A DNA stretch of 64,000 bases from Lachnospiraceae bacterium (GTDB lineage: Bacteria > Bacillota > Clostridia > Lachnospirales > Lachnospiraceae). Both the position numbers and the translations under genes were made by a program. Shown here in pieces: positions 16,464 through 25,957 of this stretch (within the stretch, counting starts at the first letter, position 1; each line of letters begins with the position of its first letter). The DNA is taken from positions 80,759 to 144,758 of the forward strand of contig JAILIS010000047.1 of the NCBI GenBank assembly GCA_024695145.1. The letters are read 5' to 3'. A model generated the notes under the pieces. It was not told the DNA's origin. It saw only the letters and a list, made by a program, of their open reading frames with translations, and ran no database searches.

Positions 16464-18505
16464 AGGAAGACCAGTTACTTTCGTATAAAGAAGAATGTTT
16501 TAAACAGACAATGCCATACGGCTATGAGATGACGTTTATGGCGGACCGCTTTTATGCTCCTGCCACGGGAGAGGATGCGCCCATATACTCCGGCCGGATA
16601 ATCCTGTTTCCCGATGACAGGGAAAATGTTCTCAATTTCGAAGGTATAAATGAAGACTATGTGGTCTTTGTAAGCCGAAACGGCGTATATGAGCCGGATC
16701 TTGTAAAACGGCTTCTGGCCATGGGTGGAGGAGCGGACATAATATATCCTGACGAGGATTTTACCGAGGATATGTCTGCCGATCTTTCCGATATCAACGA
16801 AAGAGTCCGTGCACTTCGTACACCCTGGAGAAAACCGGAGTATTCTCCCGATACGATCGTATCATTTCCCTATATTGAGACATGTTTTGCAATAAGAACG
16901 GCATTCGCACGGTATGTTCCCGCGATGAAGGTTTCTCCGGAGATAGGAGACAGTGTCCGCTGCCGTGATTTTCTGCTGCGCTCACTCGAAATGGCATCAT
17001 CCGTTTCGCATGTACCGCTCATACTGTATCACAGGGATCTCAGAAGTCTGACCGGTGACCGCGATCCGGTTTCGGATTACGAGATATTTGCTGCTCTTTA
17101 CGAGCGGTATATGCGCCCCGGTTATCTTCTGTGCCGTGAGGCGGCCGAGAAAAGACGGGGTATCAACACATATCCCGAAAGCAGGAAGGATTCCCCTCTT
17201 GTTTCCATCATCATTCCGTCGAAGGACCAGCCTGACACACTGAAACAGTGCATCAGGAACATAAGGATAAATGCGGGCAACGTTCCGTATGAGATAATCG
17301 TTGTAGATAACGGCTCATCGGATGAAAACAGGGACAGGATACAGAGATTTGTCACCCAGCTTCCGAAGGGACGCGGGACCTATATTTACGAACCGATGGA
17401 ATTTAATTTCTCGGCCATGTGCAATATCGGAGCCGGAGCCGCTGCCGGAAAGTTTTTACTGTTCATGAATGATGATGTAGATGCCATTTCCGACAGCTTT
17501 CTCGACAGGATGCTCGTCTATGCCGCAAGAAGTTATGTTGGAGCTGTAGGGGCCAAGCTTCTGTTTCCGGATGATGAGAGTATTCAACACATAGGTGTAT
17601 TTGAGATCAATCGGGGACCGACCCATAAACTGGCAGGTCATTCGGACAGATCCGTACAGTATTACTGCAGGAACAGGTTCGCGTGGAACGTGCTGGCAGT
17701 GACGGGCGCAGCGCTGATGATAGAGAGGGAAAAATACTATCAAGCAGGCGGCTTTTGTGATAAAATAAAGGTCGGCTATAACGATGTTGACCTGTGCGTG
17801 AGGCTGTTTGAAAGCGGATACTACAATGTGGTCAACAACGACTGTGTCATGACGCATCATGAATCGCTTGCGCGCGGAGTTGATGCAGCAAACGATGCAA
17901 GGTCCGAAAGGCTTTTGGCTGAGAGGGAGCTTCTGTATGAACGCCATCCGTGGATGCGTGAGCATTTTGATCCGTTCTACGGACCGGGCCTGGACCGTGA
18001 TACCGTCGAGATAAAGTGCGATGTGACCCCCGAGTACCAGATCACGGATAAAAGGAACAAGGTCAAAGAACTGGCGAAGCTTCCCGGCAGAGTCTCCGAC
18101 AAGGTTAAGATGTCAATAGACAGCTGCAGCATTGAACGCAGGATATCATCCGATGCGAAGGATGCATATGTGATAGAAGGGTGGGGGATCAGCCTTGCCT
18201 GGGATAATGCATATGTTAAAAAATATGTGATCCTTATCCCGCTTGATGAAAATGAAGAAGAGAAAAAGGAATGCCTGGTAGCCGCAACCAGTCCGAAATA
18301 CAGGGAGGATGTCGGCGCAGTATTTCCGGACGCCGTAAATACCGAACTTGCCGGATTTGTGTGCCGGATACCGGCAGATGCCATCCAGCCGCACATACGA
18401 TACAGGATCGGTGTTGTGGTGCGTAAACTGACCGGATTGAAGAAATGCAGGCTGTCCCTGGGTGATATATATGAACCGCGAAGAGGAATTGTCAAAGACG
18501 AGTGA
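16460..18505 (+). CDS. Large glycosyltransferase with central GT2 domain (rhamnosyltransferase-like)
   Basis: 681 residues. The first 240 residues carry remnants of a GT-A-like region (YPDEDFTED) with no clear catalytic set. A GT2 domain spans about 247-490 (SPLVSIIIPSKDQPDTLKQC, the DxD-like FMNDDVDA, and YNDVDLCVRL). The last 140 residues form a beta-rich module of unknown role. It is similar in plan to enzymes that polymerise rhamnans in Gram-positive clusters. Its start overlaps the preceding stop by ATGA. Confidence 0.85.
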   Translation: MKEDQLLSYKEECFKQTMPYGYEMTFMADRFYAPATGEDAPIYSGRIILFPDDRENVLNFEGINEDYVVFVSRNGVYEPDLVKRLLAMGGGADIIYPDEDFTEDMSADLSDINERVRALRTPWRKPEYSPDTIVSFPYIETCFAIRTAFARYVPAMKVSPEIGDSVRCRDFLLRSLEMASSVSHVPLILYHRDLRSLTGDRDPVSDYEIFAALYERYMRPGYLLCREAAEKRRGINTYPESRKDSPLVSIIIPSKDQPDTLKQCIRNIRINAGNVPYEIIVVDNGSSDENRDRIQRFVTQLPKGRGTYIYEPMEFNFSAMCNIGAGAAAGKFLLFMNDDVDAISDSFLDRMLVYAARSYVGAVGAKLLFPDDESIQHIGVFEINRGPTHKLAGHSDRSVQYYCRNRFAWNVLAVTGAALMIEREKYYQAGGFCDKIKVGYNDVDLCVRLFESGYYNVVNNDCVMTHHESLARGVDAANDARSERLLAERELLYERHPWMREHFDPFYGPGLDRDTVEIKCDVTPEYQITDKRNKVKELAKLPGRVSDKVKMSIDSCSIERRISSDAKDAYVIEGWGISLAWDNAYVKKYVILIPLDENEEEKKECLVAATSPKYREDVGAVFPDAVNTELAGFVCRIPADAIQPHIRYRIGVVVRKLTGLKKCRLSLGDIYEPRRGIVKDE

Positions 18506-20477
18506 ATACTATAAAGATCTGTACGAGAAGGAACGCCGCAAAAATGACGAGCTTACCGAAAAACTCGTTGATGCCGAAAGAGAGCTTGCCGATCTTAACT
18601 ATAAAATGGACAGACTGCGCAATTCCATGATATGGAAGGCGGTCTATCCCGCAAGACTTGCATGGAGTCATACCAAGAACTTTTTTATCAGGATCAAGCG
18701 TTACGGAAGTATCTCAAACCTTAAGAAGAAGATAGAGTCCAAGATAATAGAGAGAAGGGCATATAAAAGCTACGGCACCCTTTCCATGCCCTCGCCGGAG
18801 GAAATAAAGCGGCAGCGTGAGACCGTATTCCCCAAAAAGATCAGATTCAGCATCCTGGTGCCTCTATACAACACGCCTGAGAAGTTTTTGAAAGAGATGA
18901 TAGATTCCGTCATCGCACAGACGTACACGGACTGGGAACTGTGTCTTGCGGACGGTTCCGATGATGAGCACTCATATGTCGGGGATATAGTCGCATCATA
19001 CGGTGACGGGCGCATACGTTACGAAAAGCTTTCGGAGAATCTCGGCATCTCCGGCAATACGAATAAATGTTTTGAAATGGCCACCGGAGATTATATTGGC
19101 CTGTTCGATCATGACGATATTCTCCATCCGACAGCGTTGTTTGAGTATATGCAGGTCATCTGTAGCGAGGATGCCGACTACATTTACTGCGATGAGACCA
19201 CTTTTTCGGGATCGTCCATAGATCATATGATCACACTTCATTTCAAACCGGACTTTGCACCGGACAATCTCAGGGCAAACAATTATATATGCCATTTTTC
19301 CGTTTTTTCGAAAGAACTTGTTGAAAAATGCGGAACCTTCAGGCCGGAATTTGACGGCAGCCAGGACCATGACATGATCCTGAGACTGACACGGGAGGCG
19401 AGGAAGATAGTTCATGTTCCGAAGATCCTCTATTACTGGCGTTCCCATGCAATGTCGGTAGCTTCCGATATCAACGCCAAGACGTATGCGATCGATGCCG
19501 CAAAAAATGCGGTGGCGGCTCATCTGACGGCATGCGGTTTCAAGGACTTCAAGATAGAAAGTTCAAGAGCTTTTGAAACCATATTCCGGATCAGATATGC
19601 GCTCACCGGATCGCCGATGGTATCGATACTCATCCCCAACAGGGATCACGCGGATGTTCTTCGCAGGTGTGTAGAATCGATAACTGACAGAACTTCTTAC
19701 GATAATTACGAGATCATCGTGATCGAGAACAATTCCGTAACGGATGAGATAAGGGAATATTACGATACTCTTGAAAAACATCCGAAGGTCAGGGTCGTAA
19801 AGTACGAAGGTGAGTTTAACTATTCAAAGATCAACAACTTCGGTGCGGGTTTCGCGAAAGGCGATTATCTGCTGCTTTTGAACAACGATACCGAGGTCAT
19901 TACGAGGAACTGGATCGAAGAGCTTCTCATGTATGCACAAAGGAGTGATGTCGGCGCTGTGGGATGTATGCTCTACTATCCCGATTATACGATACAGCAT
20001 GCCGGTATCGTGCTGGGCCTTGGAGCCCACAGGACTGCAGGGCATTCTCACTACGGGATGGCCAAGGAGAATCTCGGATATATGGGACGACTCTGTTACG
20101 CACAGAATGTTTCCGCGGTCACCGGAGCATGTATGATGGTAAAACGGTCGCTGTTCGAAGAGGTCGGAGGATTGTCTGAAGACCTGGCGGTAGCTCTTAA
20201 CGATGTGGATCTGTGCCTGAAACTTCGAAAGAAGGGACTTCTCAACGTTTTCACACCGTTTGCCGAGCTGTTTCACTATGAATCCGCTTCCCGGGGAACG
20301 GATGTCACCGATGCCGCCTCGCGTGAAAATGCACAGCGCTATGACAGGGAATGTGCGCTGTTCAGGCAGAGATGGAAGGCTGAACTTGATGCGGGCGACC
20401 CGTATTTTAACCCCAACTTTTCTTTGGATTATTCCAATTTTGTTCTCGCCGGTGATCATAAGAGCATGGTCGGATAG
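18471..20477 (+). CDS. Bifunctional glycosyltransferase with two GT2 domains
   Basis: About 668 residues: an N-terminal coiled coil (first 45 residues), a GT2 domain at about 125-330 (ISILVPLYNTPEKFLKEM; GLFDHDDILHP), and a second at about 385-610 (VSILIPNRDHADVLRRCVES; LLLNNDTEV; ALNDVDLCLKLR). Two active sites suggest it builds an alternating linkage. I prefer the ATG at 18,471, which has GGTGAT five bases upstream, over the GTG at 18,462 in the track. Either start lies inside the previous gene, so the pair is translationally coupled. Confidence 0.88.
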   Translation: MNREEELSKTSEYYKDLYEKERRKNDELTEKLVDAERELADLNYKMDRLRNSMIWKAVYPARLAWSHTKNFFIRIKRYGSISNLKKKIESKIIERRAYKSYGTLSMPSPEEIKRQRETVFPKKIRFSILVPLYNTPEKFLKEMIDSVIAQTYTDWELCLADGSDDEHSYVGDIVASYGDGRIRYEKLSENLGISGNTNKCFEMATGDYIGLFDHDDILHPTALFEYMQVICSEDADYIYCDETTFSGSSIDHMITLHFKPDFAPDNLRANNYICHFSVFSKELVEKCGTFRPEFDGSQDHDMILRLTREARKIVHVPKILYYWRSHAMSVASDINAKTYAIDAAKNAVAAHLTACGFKDFKIESSRAFETIFRIRYALTGSPMVSILIPNRDHADVLRRCVESITDRTSYDNYEIIVIENNSVTDEIREYYDTLEKHPKVRVVKYEGEFNYSKINNFGAGFAKGDYLLLLNNDTEVITRNWIEELLMYAQRSDVGAVGCMLYYPDYTIQHAGIVLGLGAHRTAGHSHYGMAKENLGYMGRLCYAQNVSAVTGACMMVKRSLFEEVGGLSEDLAVALNDVDLCLKLRKKGLLNVFTPFAELFHYESASRGTDVTDAASRENAQRYDRECALFRQRWKAELDAGDPYFNPNFSLDYSNFVLAGDHKSMVG

Positions 20478-20522
20478 AGGATACGGAAGTTCATTGCAAT
20501 AATACAGACAGGAGGATACGTT

Positions 20523-22250
20523 ATGAGTTACATGGAGCAGTACAGATACTGGTGTGAGGATGACTATTTTGATGATGCCACCAAAGCAGAGCTTGAAGCC
20601 ATCAAAGATGATGATGCCCAGATCCAGGACAGGTTCTACAAGGACCTTGAGTTCGGTACCGGCGGTCTTCGCGGCGTTATCGGTGCCGGCACCAACAGGA
20701 TGAATATCTATACGGTCCGCAGGGCGACCCAGGGGCTTGCCAATTATATCAAAAAGCAGAACGCCGAGAAAAAGGGCGTTGCCATAGCTTACGATTCAAG
20801 ACATATGTCCCCGCAGTTTGCTGATGAGGCGGCTCTTACACTCAATGCCAACGGTATTAAAGCCTACGTATTTGAAAGCCTGAGGCCCACCCCGGAGCTT
20901 TCGTTCGCGGTCAGGACGCTCGGCTGCACGGCGGGAATCGTCGTTACCGCCAGCCATAATCCTCCCGAATATAACGGATATAAGGTATACTGGGAGGACG
21001 GCGCACAGGTTACATCGCCAAGAGATACCGACATAATAGGGGAAGTACTTGCAGTTACCGACTATAACGATGTAAAGACCATGGCAAAGGAAGAAGCAAT
21101 CGCGGAACATCTTTACAATATTATCGGAGGCGAGATCGACGATAAGTATATGGCTGAGCTCAAAAAGCAGATCATCCATCCGGAGATCATCGAGGCTGTT
21201 GCAGGTTCGATCAGGATAGTATATACGCCTTTCCACGGTACCGGCAATATCCCGGTGCGGAGGATCCTTTCCGAGCTTGGCTTTAAGAACGTGTATGTGG
21301 TTCCCGAGCAGGAAGAGCCCGATCCCGAGTTCACAACTCTTGAATACCCCAATCCCGAGGATCCGAAGGCCTTTACACTGGCACTGAAGCTTGCGAAGGA
21401 AAAGGATGCGGACATTGTCCTTGCAACGGATCCCGATGCAGACCGCCTTGGGATATACGCAAAGGATGCCGCCACCGGTGGATATTTCCCGTTCACCGGC
21501 AATATGTCAGGCATGCTCATCGCCGAATATATATTAAGAGAGAAAAAAGCGGCCGGAACGCTTCCCGATAATGCCGCTCTTGTCAAGACGATAGTTACCA
21601 CAAACCTTGCCGATGCCATCACCAAAGCATACAATGTTAAGCTTATCGAAGTGCTTACCGGCTTTAAATACATCGGTGAGCAGATAAAGCTTTTCGAGCA
21701 GAATCACGAATATGAGTATGTATTCGGGCTTGAAGAGAGCTACGGCTGTCTTGCGGGCACTCACGCCAGGGACAAGGATGCCGTTGTTGCGGTAATGTGT
21801 CTGTGTGAAGTCGCCGCATGGTGTAAATACAACGGGATCACCGTCTGGGATCAGATGCAGAAGATCTACGGGCGTTTCGGATATTATATGGAAGGCATAC
21901 ATACCATTACGCTTAAAGGTATAGACGGGGCCGAGCAGATCAGCGCCATGATGGAGTCACTGCGCGCAGATCCTCCCAAGGAGTTTGACGGACTTAAAGT
22001 ATTAAAGTTCAGGGATTATAAGAAAGATACGGTAACCGATCTTGCAACCGGCGAAGTCACGCCTACAGGGCTCCCGTCTTCAAATGTACTGTATTTTGAG
22101 ATCGAGAACGACAGCTGGTGCTGCGCAAGACCTTCCGGAACCGAGCCGAAGATCAAGTTCTACATGGGTATCAAAGGAAACAGCATGGAGGATGCGACCC
22201 GGAAGCTTGAAAGCTTCAAAGCGGCGGTTGTAAAAGCGCTGGAAGGTTGA
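20523..22250 (+). CDS. Phosphoglucomutase/phosphomannomutase
   Basis: Alpha-D-phosphohexomutase of 575 residues. It has the early FGTGGLRGVIGAGTNRMN, the phosphoserine loop VVTASHNPPEYNGYK, the metal loop ATDPDADRLG and the C-terminal phosphate-binding RPSGTEPKIKFY. It interconverts glucose 6-phosphate and glucose 1-phosphate, feeding RfbA in this locus. An AGGAGG site precedes the ATG, and a 45-base gap separates it from the upstream gene. Confidence 0.95.
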   Translation: MSYMEQYRYWCEDDYFDDATKAELEAIKDDDAQIQDRFYKDLEFGTGGLRGVIGAGTNRMNIYTVRRATQGLANYIKKQNAEKKGVAIAYDSRHMSPQFADEAALTLNANGIKAYVFESLRPTPELSFAVRTLGCTAGIVVTASHNPPEYNGYKVYWEDGAQVTSPRDTDIIGEVLAVTDYNDVKTMAKEEAIAEHLYNIIGGEIDDKYMAELKKQIIHPEIIEAVAGSIRIVYTPFHGTGNIPVRRILSELGFKNVYVVPEQEEPDPEFTTLEYPNPEDPKAFTLALKLAKEKDADIVLATDPDADRLGIYAKDAATGGYFPFTGNMSGMLIAEYILREKKAAGTLPDNAALVKTIVTTNLADAITKAYNVKLIEVLTGFKYIGEQIKLFEQNHEYEYVFGLEESYGCLAGTHARDKDAVVAVMCLCEVAAWCKYNGITVWDQMQKIYGRFGYYMEGIHTITLKGIDGAEQISAMMESLRADPPKEFDGLKVLKFRDYKKDTVTDLATGEVTPTGLPSSNVLYFEIENDSWCCARPSGTEPKIKFYMGIKGNSMEDATRKLESFKAAVVKALEG

Positions 22251-23471
22251 ATGAGAACAGACGGATCACAAAAGCCTTATATACGCCTGATAAGAGCGGC
22301 CCTGCCGGCTATTATAGCCGTGCTGGCCGCCATCAGCCTGTATCAGGGTATCAGGAATGCACTCGCGTTTTCGCAGGATTTCCAATGGGATGCCGCCAAG
22401 GCCCTTGCCATGGGACTTGATCCTTACGAATTGTCGGGCAGTCCCTTGCCGGCCGGTAATATCCCGGAACTTGATGAGTTCTACACGATGTTTACGGAAA
22501 GGGGACTTAAGCAGCAGATGGAGGCCAACCAGTTTCCGTCGCTTCTTATGCTGCTGTACCCTATGACTCTGTTTAATGCAGGGACGGCCAAGGTCCTTTG
22601 GTGCATTCTTAACCTGTTATTTACCGCCGGGATCATCTTAACACTTGATGCGACCTTCTTTGAGAAGGTTTTGCCCTATGACAGGGTTATAATTTATCTT
22701 TTGATGATCGCCGGAACACCGTACCGGAACCAGCTCGGTGTGGGCCAGCATACGCTGTTTGCCTTCTTTTTCTTTATGCTGGCGGTATATATTGAAAAAA
22801 AGAAGGGCAGGGCCGGCACTGTCCCGGTTGCACTGTGTCTGTTTGTATCATATTTCAAATACACCCTTACAGCGCCGCTTGCTCTGTATTTTGTGTATAA
22901 GAAAAGGTATGCTCCACTCGTGATCTCGGTAGCGGCACATATGGTGCTTACCGTTGTTTCGGCTTTTATGCTGAAAAAGAGCGTGATATATGTGATTACC
23001 GCACCGATAAGGGTCGCGTCGGCTCTTACATCCGAGGGAGGTATCGATCTCGGCGTTATCATCGGAGGCACGGCAGGATATGCGGTGGCTTTTGTTATCG
23101 CCATACTGCTACTGTTAATATCGGTACGTCTTCCCGGGGGCAATGATCATATGCTCGTCCCGGTACTGGTACTTTCATCGCTGATACTTACCTATCACAG
23201 GACTTATGATTTCTTTGTCCTGTCGGTTGTTGCGATGCTGTTTTACGGAAGTCTTAAAGAAGATTTCGGAACAAAACTAAACAATGCACTTGTGTGTTGG
23301 TATGCGTTTTTGCTCGGTGCGGTTTATTTCGGGCTCAGATTATTTAACGAGAATACATTCTCAAAAATCATAACAGGAGTTATTTACTATGCCTTTACGG
23401 CCGTGCTCATCATCATGACGATGAGCCTCATAAAAAAAGGCAAAGTGAACAGGGTTTCGGATAATGGATAA
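22251..23471 (+). CDS. Membrane glycosyltransferase, GT87-like (GT-C fold)
   Basis: A 406-residue protein with about ten hydrophobic segments. The first outside loop reads FSQDFQWDAAKALAMGLDPYE, matching the acidic catalytic loop and DPY motif of GT87 mannosyltransferases, which use polyprenyl-phosphate sugars outside the cell. It begins immediately after the mutase stop and overlaps the GtrA-like gene by 8 bases. With GtrA and the GT2 enzyme at 25,175 it can form a three-part side-branch glycosylation system. Confidence 0.78.
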   Translation: MRTDGSQKPYIRLIRAALPAIIAVLAAISLYQGIRNALAFSQDFQWDAAKALAMGLDPYELSGSPLPAGNIPELDEFYTMFTERGLKQQMEANQFPSLLMLLYPMTLFNAGTAKVLWCILNLLFTAGIILTLDATFFEKVLPYDRVIIYLLMIAGTPYRNQLGVGQHTLFAFFFFMLAVYIEKKKGRAGTVPVALCLFVSYFKYTLTAPLALYFVYKKRYAPLVISVAAHMVLTVVSAFMLKKSVIYVITAPIRVASALTSEGGIDLGVIIGGTAGYAVAFVIAILLLLISVRLPGGNDHMLVPVLVLSSLILTYHRTYDFFVLSVVAMLFYGSLKEDFGTKLNNALVCWYAFLLGAVYFGLRLFNENTFSKIITGVIYYAFTAVLIIMTMSLIKKGKVNRVSDNG

Positions 23472-23982
23472 AGAATTATCGGTAAAGGAAGAAAAGAGAA
23501 AGGCCCTCATCGCTCAGATCCTCAAGTTCGGCGTAGTGGGAGGCCTGGCATTTCTTATTGATTTTGTAGTCTATACGGTGAGCAACAAGCTCCTGCCGTT
23601 TGAAAAGGGATATATAGTTGCGGGCATCCTCGGATTCTCGATATCCCTTATATTCAATTATCTTGCGAGCATGAAGTTCGTGTTCGAAAGAAGGGAAGGG
23701 GTCAGCAGAAAAAAGGAATTCACCATATTTCTTGTTCTGTCCCTTATAGGAATGGTCCTTAATGAACTGTTCCTGATGCTTTATGTTGAAATAATGGATG
23801 CCCATGTCGGCTGGATCCACTCGATACATGAATGGATATATGCCTTTATCACAGACAGGGGTATTAATTTCGTAAGCTCCGTTAGGGAACTGGCAGAATT
23901 CTTTGCCAAGATATTTGCGACAGGGCTCGTAATGGTATATAACTTTATATCAAGAAAAATGACGCTTGAAAAGAAGGACTGA
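23464..23982 (+). CDS. GtrA-family membrane protein
   Basis: 172 residues with four hydrophobic helices. The N-terminal stretch ILKFGVVGGLAFLIDFVVYTV and FNYLASMKFVF are classic GtrA features. Members are thought to flip undecaprenyl-phosphate-linked single sugars for use by an outside glycosyltransferase. It overlaps the GT87-like gene by 8 bases. Confidence 0.88.
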   Translation: MDKELSVKEEKRKALIAQILKFGVVGGLAFLIDFVVYTVSNKLLPFEKGYIVAGILGFSISLIFNYLASMKFVFERREGVSRKKEFTIFLVLSLIGMVLNELFLMLYVEIMDAHVGWIHSIHEWIYAFITDRGINFVSSVRELAEFFAKIFATGLVMVYNFISRKMTLEKKD

Positions 23983-23998
23983 AAGGATTGAGGAACAG

Positions 23999-25147
23999 AT
24001 GAGAGGGAAGTTGGCATTAATAACAGTAGTTATTGCAGGGGTGTTATTTTTTAACGGATGTAACGGCACGGGTCAGGCCGCACCGGGGGAACGTTCAGGA
24101 AACGGATCTGTGACAGAAAGTGATACAGGCACGAGTTCGGAAGAGACCGGAAAACCCGGCAACGGAGCGGATGATACGGCGGAATCCGGCGATACGGACG
24201 GTCTCGGTGATACGCTCATAACCGACGATATCTCATCTCAGACTTCCGATCAGGATGAGAGCCCCTCAGATCTTATAAAGGATGTAGATCTTATATTTTT
24301 TATGGGACAGTCAAATATGTCCGGAGCGGCTGGAGATGCATCCCTTGCTCCTTCCGTGGCCACTGACGCCGGAGAGGAATTCCGGGCGGTGTCGGATCCG
24401 ACAAAGCTGTATCCCATAAAAGAACCATTCGGCGTAAACGAAAATGACCCTCAGGGACTCAACGAATACCCCGGCGCAAAGAAAGGGTCACTCGTAAGTG
24501 CATTTGTTAACGAGTATCATAAACTCACCGGCAGAAAGGTTATAGCCGTTTCAGCCTCCATGGGTTTAACGGAGATAGGAAAATGGACCGGCCCCGGCAT
24601 CAGCTCTGATGTAAAGCAGCGATATGACAGGGCACTTAATTACCTTAAAGATAACGGTTACACTGTAGGGCATATATATGTTGTATGGCTCCATGGCGAA
24701 TCCGATGCATTGTTTGGTACCGATCCGGAAGTATACAGAACCGATCTCGACAATATTATGAGACCTCTGTTTATAGACGGTCTGCAGAAGGTTTTCATCA
24801 TCCTTCCCGGCAGAACGATAGATTACAAGGACATTTTTCTTCCTATAATAGATGTGGAGAGGAAGATATGCCGGGAGAGCGGCTACTATGCTCTGGCAAC
24901 GTCGATACTGACAAAATTATCCACTGAATATATGGTCGATCAGTACCACTATAACCAACACGCGCTCAATCTGGTCGGTATCGAGGCTGCCAAGTCGGCA
25001 GCATACTATACGCAACACGGAGTTGAAAAGATAGTGTATGATTACAGGGAAGGAGAGTATTTCGTTCCCGACGATGTGGACAGTGACTCCCAGCCGAAAG
25101 AAGAGCCCATAGACCTGTCCGAGGTAGATATTAACGCGCAGTATTAA
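23999..25147 (+). CDS. Secreted lipoprotein with SASA-type carbohydrate esterase domain
   Basis: The track starts at a TTG, but the ATG at 23,999, preceded by TTGAGGA, gives a proper signal sequence (MRGKLALITVVIAGVLFF) ending at Cys in NGC, an imperfect lipobox. After a Gly/Ser/Thr/Asp-rich linker, the catalytic domain starts at DLIFFMGQSNMSGAAG, the Ser motif of sialate-O-acetylesterase-like (DUF303) enzymes, and ends with the expected Asp/His pair in DQYHYNQHALNLVG. It may remove O-acetyl groups from the glycan outside the cell. Confidence 0.82.
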   Translation: MRGKLALITVVIAGVLFFNGCNGTGQAAPGERSGNGSVTESDTGTSSEETGKPGNGADDTAESGDTDGLGDTLITDDISSQTSDQDESPSDLIKDVDLIFFMGQSNMSGAAGDASLAPSVATDAGEEFRAVSDPTKLYPIKEPFGVNENDPQGLNEYPGAKKGSLVSAFVNEYHKLTGRKVIAVSASMGLTEIGKWTGPGISSDVKQRYDRALNYLKDNGYTVGHIYVVWLHGESDALFGTDPEVYRTDLDNIMRPLFIDGLQKVFIILPGRTIDYKDIFLPIIDVERKICRESGYYALATSILTKLSTEYMVDQYHYNQHALNLVGIEAAKSAAYYTQHGVEKIVYDYREGEYFVPDDVDSDSQPKEEPIDLSEVDINAQY

Positions 25148-25174
25148 CAAGGATCATCACACGGAGGTTATATA

Positions 25175-25957
25175 ATGAAAAATGACAGGATATTACTGTT
25201 CATTCCCGCATACAACTGTGAAAAACAGATCGTAAGGGTACTTGAACAGCTTGATACGGCTATAATGGCGTTTGTATCCAAAGTCATTGTGGTCAATAAC
25301 CGCAGCACGGACAGGACGGAAGAGGCCATTACGGATTATATGCATGCTCATGCATATCTTCCGATCACACTTCTTCGGAACAAAGAGAACTACGGCCTGG
25401 GAGGATCGCACAAAGTTGCCTTCGACTATGCGATGGAGCACGGATATGACTATGTGATAGTTCTTCACGGGGACGATCAGGGCATGGTCTCCGACTTTCT
25501 TCAGGTGCTGGCAAAACGCTACTACAGAAAACATGACTGTATCCTCGGGGCGAGATTCATGCGCGGATCAAAGCTTGAGGGGTATTCGGCCGTAAGGACG
25601 ATCGGCAATGTCGTATACGACCTGCTCTTCTCATATGTTACGCAGAAAAAGATATATGATCTCGGGTCCGGCCTTAACATGTACAGTGTGAAGATGCTCT
25701 CATCACGTTTTTATGAGAAGTTTCCGGATAATCTGATGTTCAACTATCTTATGATACTTGCTGCACAGTATTACGGGCATGATATAAGGTTTTATCCGAT
25801 AAGCTGGCGTGAAACGGATCAGGTTTCAAATGTCAGGCTTGTAAGTCAGGCACGTAAGGTTTTATCCATGCTTTGGGATTATTACAGGGATCCGACGGTA
25901 ATAACCGGGGAGTACAGGAACAAACCCGTTGAACGATACGAGGCTGATCCCGTATGA
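25175..25957 (+). CDS. GT2 enzyme of the polyprenyl-phosphate sugar synthase (DPM/GtrB) type
   Basis: The protein begins ILLFIPAYNCEKQIVRVLEQL and has VLHGDDQGMVSDF and ILGARFMRGSKLEGYS, the pattern of dolichyl-phosphate mannose synthase-like enzymes. These make a polyprenyl-phosphate monosaccharide in the cytoplasm. It has no C-terminal membrane helices, unlike many GtrB proteins. A good GGAGG site precedes it, and its stop overlaps the next start. Confidence 0.82.
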   Translation: MKNDRILLFIPAYNCEKQIVRVLEQLDTAIMAFVSKVIVVNNRSTDRTEEAITDYMHAHAYLPITLLRNKENYGLGGSHKVAFDYAMEHGYDYVIVLHGDDQGMVSDFLQVLAKRYYRKHDCILGARFMRGSKLEGYSAVRTIGNVVYDLLFSYVTQKKIYDLGSGLNMYSVKMLSSRFYEKFPDNLMFNYLMILAAQYYGHDIRFYPISWRETDQVSNVRLVSQARKVLSMLWDYYRDPTVITGEYRNKPVERYEADPV

